Source of the DNA: JAYQKL01 sp965243245
Lineage (GTDB): Bacteria > Pseudomonadota > Alphaproteobacteria > RS24
Assembly (NCBI GenBank): GCA_965243245.1
Contig: OZ251536.1
Coordinates: forward strand, 1,839,246 to 1,903,245
Length of the DNA: 64,000 nt
Direction: 5' to 3'
Below the pieces are notes generated by a model, which had not been told where the DNA came from, did no database searches, and saw nothing but the letters and a program-made list of their open reading frames with translations. Below are positions 50,135-62,400 of this stretch, one piece after another. Every line of letters begins with the position of its first letter. Position 1 is the stretch's first letter. The translations under genes and the position numbers were made by a program.

Positions 50135-50489
50135 GTCGGTTTATCGGGATTAATTTTAGAACAAATTGCAGATTGCTGTTCGTGCGGGTGAGCGTTTTAT
50201 TTTCTCAGGTCTCTAATGGGTGTTGCTATAAAGGCTTATATGTGCAACCATATCGGCAGTGGGTGTTGATTCTAAAGCTAAAAGAAGCAAATGACTTAAA
50301 TGTTTATAGCTAACGAAAAAATGAAATCAGAAGAACCCAACTTAATGTTTTATTCACCCTTTGAGTTTATAGTTATAACCAACTGGTCGTGCTGAAGGTT
50401 GATTATGTGTCTTCCGTTTAGCTGAGTAACGACAGGAATAAAATAAAAAACTCTACATGTTAGGCGAAAACATGTTGTTAGGAGAAAGC
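50135..50489 (+). promoter_or_regulatory. Intergenic region before giant gene 4
   Basis: 355 bp related to the regions before genes 2 and 3 but more diverged. The 46-bp block is at 50368-50413, the same length with many substitutions. The leader ends with a duplicated start-site module: GGCGAAAAC-ATG (50472) followed 18 bp later by AGGAGAAAGC-ATG (50490), in the same frame. The ATG at 50490 is chosen because it has the better ribosome-binding site and gives the paralogue N-terminus MFHDYKFFKN. No other gene is visible. Confidence 0.5.
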
Positions 50490-53400
50490 ATGTTTCACGA
50501 TTATAAATTTTTTAAAAACGCGTTTTATAAAAATTCATTATTGAATAGATTGCTGAATAGCACGTCTTTTTCGCCTCAAATTCCGCTTAACTATTGGCAA
50601 AAGCTTGTAGATGTTGCTGAACAGCTGAATGTTCGCAACCAAAACCACCAAAACCACCAAAACCAAAGACACCCCAAAAAACATAGCCTAAACGCCCAAG
50701 CTTCCATCACCCCATTGCTGGCCCCATTGCTAGCCCCATTGCTAGCAGGACTGCTCGCCGCCTGTAGCAGTAAGAGTGTTCCCGTAGGCGATAATGTGAG
50801 CAGCATAGATACAACGCCAGATACACTCCCACCTACCCCCCTCGACTTCGACATTTATGTCTTAATCGGCGCAATTGAAGGCGCACGCATCTATGTCGAT
50901 GAAAACAACAACGGACAAACCGATAATAGCGACACGCTCATTGGCACAACAGATGAAACTGGATACATTCGCATTGATGCTGAATATGCGGGCCGAACTT
51001 TTTTAAGTGAAGTGGGCGGCACCTTTGATTTGTTCACAGCCCAACAATTGCCTAGCGGTATCCTCTATAGGGCTGTGTCTGCTGAAACAGGTGGCTCTGA
51101 TGTTGTTCTTTCGCCAATCTCGACAATAGTCCAAGCACTGAAGGAAAGTGATGAGACGCTAACCGATACCCAAATTCTGGAACTGATTTTCGGCGCGGGG
51201 ACACAAATTGAAATCGATGATTTGAACAATCCAAATAACTTTATCCTCCCAACCAATGCAGACCCAAAACCAACGGGTTCTCCAGCCGCGCGTGCAGAAC
51301 AAATCGCATCAACCAGCATTCAGTTGCAAGTGCTTATCGAGGAAAAAGGCGGTGATCTAGCTGCTGTCTTAGTTGAGGTTAGAGATAATAATGGTTTTGT
51401 CGTCACTGATGATTTAACCCTGGCTTCTCGGCGCGAGGCAACTGCACGCATTAATGAGGCGCGCGAACGGGCAAATGGTGAACCTGTCTCTAATGTTTTT
51501 ACGCCAGCTTCACGCGACCTTAATCTGGACGAGGATAGCTCGCTTACCCTTGATGCTGATGTCTGGGGCTTCCGTGACCCGGTTGGTAATGTTAATAATA
51601 ATCCAAGCTCACTTGCGCGCCTTGACATTGTGTCAATTACCGATGGAAGCACAACTGATATACGCGGTGTGCTTGTGGCGAGCGATGGCACAGAATATGG
51701 TGCGGGGGCACAAATCCCAGTCGCACATATAGAAGACCTAATCTTTCGCCCAGTGGCTGATTATTTCGGGCTTGTGGAGATTAGATATCAGGGGTTCGAC
51801 CGTGAGGCTCTCGCTGATGTGGCGACACTCGCAATCACAGTTAATGGCATCAATGACGCGCCGGTGATTGACACGGCTGGTATTGAGACCGAATTCAGCA
51901 TTGCTGAGGGCTCTACGGATAATGTCATAGAGATTGCGGCCACCGATGTGGAAGGCGATACGCTGAGCTATAGCTTGGATAATGGCGTTTTCAATATTGA
52001 TGAAAGCACAGGCGTTGTTAGATGGGCTACCCCGCCAGTTTTTGACGCTTCTTCACCTGCTAATAATGTCTATGATGTGACGGTCACGGTGAGTGATGGT
52101 GATGCAACCGATACAATTGATCTAACGATTACGGTCACCGATTTGAATGATAATCCGCCGGTGTTTACGTCTAGTGCGACGGCATCGGTTAATGAGAATA
52201 TTGCGGCCAATGATGATGGTGATACCCAAGGCAGTGCGGCGACTATTTATACAGCTATTGCCGCCCCCGATGATGCAGGCGATACGGTTAGCTATAGCCT
52301 GACGTCGGCTAATGATGGTGACTCGTTTGGGATTGACGCGTCAACGGGCACTGTTTGGTTGCGTAGCTCGCCCGACCATGAGAACAAATCGAGTTATAGC
52401 TTCACGGTGGTTGCTTCTGTTACGGCGGATGGGGTGACGCAAACAGCGACCCGCATTGTTACTTTGAGCGTTACTGATTTGAATGATAATCCGCCGGTGT
52501 TTACGTCTAGTGCGACGGCATCGGTTAATGAGAATATTGCGGCCAATGATGATGGTGATACCCAAGGCAGTGCGGCGACTATTTATACAGCTACTGCCGC
52601 CCCCGATGATGCAGGCGATACGGTTAGCTATAGCCTGACGTCGGCTAATGATGGGGACTCGTTTGGGATTAATGCGTCAACGGGCACTGTTTGGTTGCGT
52701 AGCCCGCCCGACCATGAGAACAAATCAAGTTATAGCTTCACGGTGGTTGCTTCTGTTACGGCAGATGGGGTGACGCACAGCGCGTCGCAGATAATTACTT
52801 TGAGCGTTACTGATTTGAATGATAATGCGCCGGTGTTTACGTCTAGTGCGACGGCATCGGTTAATGAGAATATTGCAGCCAATGATAGTGAAGATACGCA
52901 AGGCAGTGCGGCGACTATCTATACAGCTATTGCCGCCCCCGATGATGCAGGCGATACGGTTAGCTATAGCCTGACGTCGGCTAATGATGGTGACTCTTTT
53001 GGGATTAATGCGTCAACGGGCACTGTTTGGTTGCGTGCCGCGCCCGACCATGAGAACAAATCGAGTTATAGCTTCACGGTGGTTGCTTCTGTTACGGCGG
53101 ATGGGGTGACGCAAACCGCGACCCGTATTGTTACTTTGAGCGTTACTGATTTAAATGATAATGCGCCTGTGTTTACGTCTAGTGCGACGGCGTCGGTTAA
53201 TGAGAATATTGCGGCCAATGATGATGGTGATACGCAAGGCAGTGCGGCGACTATTTATACAGCTATTGCCGCCCCCGATGATGCAGGCGATACGGTTAGC
53301 TATAGTTTGACGTCAGCTAATGATGGTGACTCGTTTGGGATTAATGCGTCAACGGGCACTGTTTGGTTCCGCGCCGCGCCTGATTTTGAAACCAAATCGA

Positions 53401-56400
53401 GTTATAGCTTCACGGTGGTTGCTTCTGTTACGGCGGATGGGGTGACGCACAGCGCGTCGCAGATAATTACGCTGAGCGTTACTGATTTGAATGATAATGC
53501 GCCGGTGTTTACGTCTAGTGCGACGGCATCGGTTAATGAGAATATTGCGGCCAATGATGATGGTGATACGCAAGGCAGTGCGGCGACTATTTATACGGCT
53601 ATTGCCGCCCCCGATGATGCAGGCGATACGGTTAGCTATAGCCTGACGTCGGCTAATGATGGTGACTCGTTTGGGATTAATGCGTCAACGGGAGATGTTT
53701 GGTTGCGTGCCGCGCCCGACCATGAGAACAAATCGAGTTATAGCTTCACGGTGGTTGCTTCTGTTACGGCAGATGGGGTTACGCAAACAGCGACCCGTAT
53801 TGTTACTTTGAGCGTTACTGATTTGAATGATAATGCGCCGGTGTTTACGTCTAGTGCGACGGCATCGGTTAATGAGAATATTGCGGCCAATGATGATGGT
53901 GATACGCAAGGCAGTGCGGCGACTATTTATACAGCTATTGCCGCCCCCGATGATGCAGGCGATACGGTTAGCTATAGCCTGACGTCGGCTAATGATGGTG
54001 ACTCGTTTGGGATTAATGCGTCAACGGGCACTGTTTGGTTGCGTGTCGCGCCTGATTTTGAAACCAAATCGAGTTATAGCTTCACGGTGGTTGCTTCTGT
54101 TACGGCGGATGGGGTTACGCAAACAGCGACCCGCATTGTTACTTTGAGCGTTACTGATTTGAATGATAATGCGCCGGTGTTTACGTCTAGTGCGACGGCA
54201 TCGGTTAATGAGAATATTGCGGCCAATGATGATGGTGATACCCAAGGCAGTGCGGCGACTATCTATACAGCTATTGCCGCCCCCGATGATGCAGGTGATA
54301 CGGTTAGCTATAGCCTGACGTCGGCTAATGATGGGGACTCGTTTGGGATTAATGCGTCAACGGGTACTGTTTGGTTGCGTAGCCCGCCCGACCATGAGAA
54401 CAAATCGAGTTATAGCTTCACGGTGGTTGCTTCTGTTACGGCGGATGGGGTTACGCAAACAGCGACCCGTATTGTTACTTTGAGCGTTACTGATTTGAAT
54501 GATAATGCGCCGGTGTTTACGTCTAGTGCGACGGCATCGGTTAATGAGAATATTGCGGTCAATGATGATGGTGATACGCAAGGCAGTGCGGCGACTATCT
54601 ATACGGCTATTGCCGCCCCCGATGATGCAGGCGATACGGTTAGCTATAGCCTGACGTCGGCTAATGATGGTGACTCGTTTGGGATTAATGCGTCAACGGG
54701 CACTGTTTGGTTCCGCGCCGCGCCCGACCATGAGAACAAATCGAGTTATAGCTTCACGGTGGTTGCTTCTGTTACGGCAGATGGGGTTACGCAAACAGCG
54801 ACCCGCATTGTTACTTTGAGCGTTACTGATTTGAATGATAATGCGCCGGTGTTTACGTCTAGTGCGACGGCGTCGGTTAATGAGAATATTGCGGCCAATG
54901 ATGATGGTGATACCCAAGGCAGTGCGGCGACTATTTATACAGCTATTGCCGCCCCTGATGATGCAGGCGATACGGTTAGCTATAGCCTGACGTCGGCTAA
55001 TGATGGTGACTCGTTTGGGATTAATGCGTCAACGGGCACTGTTTGGTTCCGCGCCGCGCCCGACCATGAGAACAAATCGAGTTATAGCTTCACGGTGGTT
55101 GCTTCTGTTACGGCGGATGGGGTGACGCAAACCGCGACCCGCATTGTTACTTTGAGCGTTACTGATTTGAATGATAATGCGCCGGTGTTTACGTCTAGTG
55201 CGACGGCATCGGTTAATGAGAATATTGCGGTCAATGATGATGGTGATACCCAAGGCAGTGCGGCGACTATTTATACAGCTATTGCCGCCCCCGATGATGC
55301 AGGCGATACGGTTAGCTATAGCCTGACGTCGGCTAATGATGGTGACTCGTTTGGGATTAATGCGTCAACGGGCACTGTTTGGTTGCGTGTCGCGCCTGAT
55401 TTTGAAACCAAATCGAGTTATAGCTTCACGGTGGTTGCTTCTGTTACGGCGGATGGGGTTACGCAAACAGCGACCCGCATTGTTACTTTGAGCGTTACTG
55501 ATTTGAATGATAATGCGCCGGTGTTTACGTCTAGTGCGACGGCATCGGTTAATGAGAATATTACGGCCAATGATGATGGTGATACCCAAGGCAGTGCGGC
55601 GACTATTTATACAGCTATTGCCGCCCCCGATGATGCAGGCGATACGGTTAGCTATAGCCTGACGTCGGCTAATGATGGTGACTCGTTTGGGATTAATGCG
55701 TCAACGGGCACTGTTTGGTTCCGCGCCGCGCCCGACCATGAGAACAAATCGAGTTATAGCTTCACGGTGGTTGCTTCTGTTACGGCGGATGGGGTTACGC
55801 AAACAGCGACCCGCATTGTTACTTTGAGCGTTACTGATTTGAATGATAATGCGCCGGTGTTTACGTCTAGTGCGACGGCGTCGGTTAATGAGAATATTGC
55901 GGTCAATGATGATGGTGATACGCAAGGCAGTGCGGCGACTATCTATACGGCTATTGCCGCCCCCGATGATGCAGGCGATACGGTTAGCTATAGTTTGACG
56001 TCAGCTAATGATGGTGACTCGTTTGGGATTAACGCGTCAACGGGCACTGTTTGGTTGCGTGTCGCGCCTGATTTTGAAACCAAATCGAGTTATAGCTTCA
56101 CGGTGGTTGCTTCTGTTACGGCAGATGGGGTTACGCAAACCGCGACCCGTATTGTTACTTTGAGCGTTACTGATTTGAATGATAATGCGCCGGTGTTTAC
56201 GTCTAGTGCGACGGCATCGGTTAATGAGAATATTGCGGCCAATGATGATGGTGATACCCAAGGCAGTGCGGCGACTATTTATACAGCTATTGCCGCCCCC
56301 GATGATGCAGGCGATACGGTTAGCTATAGCCTGACGTCGGCTAATGATGGTGACTCGTTTGGGATTAATGCGTCAACGGGTACTGTTTGGTTCCGCGCCG

Positions 56401-59400
56401 CGCCCGACCATGAGAACAAATCGAGTTATAGCTTCACGGTGGTTGCTTCTGTTACGGCGGATGGGGTGACGCACAGCGCGTCGCAGATAATTACTTTGAG
56501 CGTTACTGATTTGAATGATAATGCGCCGGTGTTTACGTCTAGTGCGACGGCATCGGTTAATGAGAATATTGCGGTCAATGATGATGGTGATACGCAAGGC
56601 AGTGCGGCGACTATTTATACGGCTATTGCCGCCCCCGATGATGCAGGCGATACGGTTAGCTATAGCCTGACGTCGGCTAATGATGGTGACTCGTTTGGGA
56701 TTAATGCGTCAACGGGCACTGTTTGGTTCCGCGCCGCGCCCGACCATGAGAACAAATCGAGTTATAGCTTCACGGTGGTTGCTTCTGTTACGGCGGATGG
56801 GGTGACGCAAACAGCGACCCGCATTGTTACTTTGAGCGTTACTGATTTGAATGATAATGCGCCGGTGTTTACGTCTAGTGCGACGGCGTCGGTTAATGAG
56901 AATATTGCGGTCAATGATGATGGTGATACCCAAGGCAGTGCGGCGACTATTTATACAGCTATTGCCGCTCCCGATGATGCAGGCGATACGGTTAGCTATA
57001 GCCTGACGTCGGCTAATGATGGGGACTCGTTTGGGATTAATGCGTCAACGGGTACTGTTTGGTTGCGTAGCCCGCCCGACCATGAGAACAAATCGAGTTA
57101 TAGCTTCAGGGTGGTTGCTTCTGTTACGGCAGATGGTGTGACTCAAACAGCAACCAGCAACCTTATTACTTTGAGCATTAATGATTTGAATGATAATGCG
57201 CCGGTGTTTACGTCTAGTGTGACGGCGTCGGTTAATGAGAATATTGCGGCCAATGATGATGGTGATACCCAAGGCAGTGCGGCGACTATTTATACAGCTA
57301 TTGCCGCCCCCGATGATGCAGGCGATACGGTTAGCTATAGCCTGACGTCGGCTAATGATGGTGACTCGTTTGGGATTAATGCGTCAACGGGCACTGTTTG
57401 GTTCCGCGCCGCGCCCGACCATGAGAACAAATCGAGTTATAGCTTCACGGTGGTTGCTTCTGTTACGGCGGATGGGGTTACGCAAACAGCGACCCGTATT
57501 GTTACTTTGAGCGTTACTGATTTGAATGATAATGCGCCGGTGTTTACGTCTAGTGCGACGGCATCGGTTAATGAGAATATTGCGGCCAATGATGATGGTG
57601 ATACCCAAGGCAGTGCGGCGACTATTTATACAGCTATTGCCGCCCCCGATGATGCAGGCGATACGGTTAGCTATAGCCTGACGTCGGCTAATGATGGTGA
57701 CTCGTTTGGGATTAATGCGTCAACGGGCACTGTTTGGTTGCGTGTCGCGCCTGATTTTGAAACCAAATCGAGTTATAGCTTCACGGTGGTTGCTTCTGTT
57801 ACGGCAGATGGGGTGACGCAAACCGCGACCCGCATTGTTACTTTGAGCGTTACTGATTTGAATGATAATGCGCCGGTGTTTACGTCTAGTGCGACGGCGT
57901 CGGTTAATGAGAATATTGCGGCCAATGATGATGCAGATACGCAAGGCAGTGCGGCGACTATTTATACAGCTATTGCCGCCCCCGATGATGCAGGCGATAC
58001 GGTTATCTATAGTTTGACGTCGGCTAATGATGGTGACTCGTTTGGGATTAATGCGTCAACGGGCATTGTTTGGTTCCGCGCCGCGCCCGACCATGAGAAC
58101 AAAGCGAGTTATAGCTTCACGGTGGTTGCTTCTGTTACGGCGGATGGGGTGACGCACAGCGCGTCGCAGATAATTACTTTGAGCGTTACTGATTTGAATG
58201 ATAATGCGCCGGTGTTTACGTCTAGTGCGACGGCGTCGGTTAATGAGAATATTGCGGCCAATGATGATGGTGATACCCAAGGCAGTGCGGCGACTATTTA
58301 TACGGCTATTGCCGCCCCCGATGATGCAGGCGATACGGTTAGCTATAGCCTGACGTCGGCTAATGATGGTGACTCGTTTGGGATTAATGCGGTAACGGGC
58401 ATTGTTTGGTTGCGTAGCCCGCCCGACCATGAGAACAAATCGAGTTATAGCTTCACGGTGGTTGCTTCTGTTACGGCGGATGGGGTTACGCAAACAGCGA
58501 CCCGCATTGTTACTTTGAGCGTTACTGATTTGAATGATAATGCGCCGGTGTTTACGTCTAGTGCGACGGCGTCGGTTAATGAGAATATTGCCGCCAATGA
58601 TAGTGAAGATACGCAAGGCAGTGCGGCGACTATTTATACAGCTATTGCCGCCCCCGATGATGCAGGTGATACGGTTAGCTATAGCCTGACGTCAGCTAAT
58701 GATGGTGACTCGTTTGGGATTAATGCGTCAACGGGCACTGTTTGGTTCCGTAGCCCGCCTGATTTTGAGAGCGGCAAAACAAGTTATAGCTTCACGGTGG
58801 TTGCTTCTGTTACGGCGGATGGGGTGACGCACAGCGCGTCGCAGATAATTACGCTGAGCGTTACTGATTTGAATGATAATGCGCCGGTGTTTACGTCTAG
58901 TGCGACGGCATCGGTTAATGAGAATATTGCGGCCAATGATGATGGTGATACCCAAGGCAGTGCGGCGACTATTTATACAGCTATTGCCGCCCCCGATGAT
59001 GCAGGCGATACGGTTAGCTATAGCCTGACGTCGGCTAATGATGGTGACTCGTTTGGGATTAATGCGTCAACGGGCACTGTTTGGTTCCGCGCCGCGCCCG
59101 ACCATGAGAACAAATCGAGTTATAGCTTCACGGTGGTTGCTTCTGTTACGGCAGATGGGGTGACGCACAGCGCATCGCAGATAATTACGCTGAGCGTTAC
59201 TGATTTGAATGATAATGCGCCGGTGTTTACGTCTAGTGCGACGGCATCGGTTAATGAGAATATTGCGGTCAATGATGATGGTGATACGCAAGGCAGTGCG
59301 GCGACTATTTATACGGCTATTGCCGCCCCCGATGATGCAGGCGATACGGTTATCTATAGTTTGACGTCAGCTAATGATGGTGACTCGTTTGGGATTAATG

Positions 59401-62400
59401 CGTCAACGGGCACTGTTTGGTTCCGCGCTGCGCCTGATTTTGAAACCAAATCGAGTTATAGCTTCACGGTGGTTGCTTCTGTTACGGCAGATGGGGTGAC
59501 GCAAACAGCGACCCGCATTGTTACTTTGAGCGTTACTGATTTGAATGATAATGCGCCGGTGTTTACGTCTAGTGCGACGGCATCGGTTAATGAGAATATT
59601 GCGGCCAATGATGATGGTGATACCCAAGGCAGTGCGGCGACTATTTATACAGCTATTGCCGCCCCCGATGATGCAGGCGATACGGTTAGCTATAGCCTGA
59701 CGTCGGCTAATGATGGTGACTCTTTTGGGATTAATGCGTCAACGGGCACTGTTTGGTTCCGCGCCGCGCCCGACCATGAGAACAAATCGAGTTATAGCTT
59801 CACGGTGGTTGCTTCTGTTACGGCGGATGGGGTGACGCAAACAGCGACCCGCATTGTTACTTTGAGCGTTACTGATTTGAATGATAATGCGCCGGTGTTT
59901 ACGTCTAGTGCGACGGCATCGGTTAATGAGAATATTGCCGCCAATGATGATGGTGATACCCAAGGCAGTGCGGCGACTATCTATACGGCTATTGCCGCCC
60001 CCGATGATGCAGGCGATACGGTTAGCTATAGCCTGACGTCGGCTAATGATGGGGACTCGTTTGGGATTAATGCGTCAACGGGCACTGTTTGGTTGCGTGT
60101 CGCGCCTGATTTTGAAACCAAATCGAGTTATAGCTTCACGGTGGTTGCTTCTGTTACGGCAGATGGGGTGACGCACAGCGAGTCGCAGATAATTACTTTG
60201 AGCGTTACTGATTTGAATGATAATGCGCCGGTGTTTACGTCTAGTGCGACGGCATCGGTTAATGAGAATATTGCCGCCAATGATGATGGTGATACCCAAG
60301 GCAGTGCGGCGACTATTTATACGGCTATTGCCGCCCCCGATGATGCAGGCGATACGGTTAGCTATAGTTTGACGTCGGCTAATGATGGTGACTCGTTTGG
60401 GATTAATGCGTCAACGGGCACTGTTTGGTTCCGTAGCCCGCCCGACCATGAGAACAAATCGAGTTATAGCTTCACGGTGGTTGCTTCTGTTACGGCGGAT
60501 GGGGTGACGCACAGCGCGTCGCAGATAATTACTTTGAGCGTTACTGATTTGAATGATAATGCGCCGGTGTTTACGTCTAGTGCGACGGCATCGGTTAATG
60601 AGAATATTGCGGCCAATGATGATGGTGATACGCAAGGCAGTGCGGCGACTATTTATACGGCTATTGCCGCCCCCGATGATGCAGGTGATACGGTTATCTA
60701 TAGTTTGACGTCAGCTAATGATGGTGACTCGTTTGGGATTAATGCGTCAACGGGCACTGTTTGGTTGCGTAGCCCGCCCGACCATGAGAACAAATCGAGT
60801 TATAGCTTCACGGTGGTTGCTTCTGTTACGGCAGATGGGGTGACGCAAACAGCGACCCGCATTGTTACTTTGAGCGTTACTGATTTGAATGATAATGCGC
60901 CGGTGTTTACGTCTAGTGCGACGGCATCGGTTAATGAGAATATTGCGGCCAATGATGATGGTGATACCCAAGGCAGTGCGGCGACTATCTATACGGCTAT
61001 TGCCGCCCCCGATGATGCAGGCGATACGGTTAGCTATAGCCTGACGTCGGCTAATGATGGTGACTCGTTTGGGATTAATGCGTCAACGGGCACTGTTTGG
61101 TTGCGTAGCCCGCCCGACCATGAGAACAAATCGAGTTATAGCTTCACGGTGGTTGCTTCTGTTACGGCGGATGGGGTGACGCACAGCGCGTCGCAGATAA
61201 TTACTTTGAGCGTTACTGATTTGAATGATAATGCGCCGGTGTTTACGTCTAGTGCGACGGCATCGGTTAATGAGAATATTGCGGTCAATGATGATGGTGA
61301 TACCCAAGGCAGTGCGGCGACTATTTATACAGCTATTGCCGCCCCCGATGATGCAGGCGATACGGTTAGCTATAGCCTGACGTCGGCTAATGATGGTGAC
61401 TCGTTTGGGATTAATGCGTCAACGGGCACTGTTTGGTTGCGTGTCGCGCCTGATTTTGAAACCAAATCGAGTTATAGCTTCACGGTGGTTGCTTCTGTTA
61501 CGGCGGATGGGGTGACGCACAGCGCGTCGCAGATAATTACTTTGAGCGTTACTGATTTGAATGATAATGCGCCGGTGTTTACGTCTAGTGCGACGGCATC
61601 GGTTAATGAGAATATTGCGGCCAATGATGATGGTGATACCCAAGGCAGTGCGGCGACTATTTATACAGCTATTGCCGCCCCCGATGATGCAGGCGATACG
61701 GTTAGCTATAGCCTGACGTCGGCTAATGATGGGGACTCGTTTGGGATTAATGCGTCAACGGGTACTGTTTGGTTCCGCGCCGCGCCTGACCATGAGAACA
61801 AATCGAGTTATAGCTTCACGGTGGTTGCTTCTGTTACGGCGGATGGGGTGACGCACAGCGCGTCGCAGATAATTACGCTGAGCGTTACTGATTTGAATGA
61901 TAATGCGCCGGTGTTTACGTCTAGTGCGACGGCATCGGTTAATGAGAATATTGCGGCCAATGATGATGGTGATACGCAAGGCAGTGCGGCGACTATTTAT
62001 ACAGCTATTGCCGCCCCCGATGATGCAGGCGATACGGTTAGCTATAGTTTGACGTCAGCTAATGATGGTGACTCGTTTGGGATTAATGCGTCAACGGGCA
62101 CTGTTTGGTTGCGTAGCCCGCCCGACCATGAGAACAAATCGAGTTATAGCTTCACGGTGGTTGCTTCTGTTACGGCAGATGGGGTGACGCAAACAGCGAC
62201 CCGCATTGTTACTTTGAGCGTTACTGATTTGAATGATAATGCGCCGGTGTTTACGTCTAGTGCGACGGCATCGGTTAATGAGAATATTGCGGCCAATGAT
62301 GATGGTGATACCCAAGGCAGTGCGGCGACTATCTATACGGCTATTGCCGCCCCCGATGATGCAGGCGATACGGTTAGCTATAGCCTGACGTCGGCTAATG

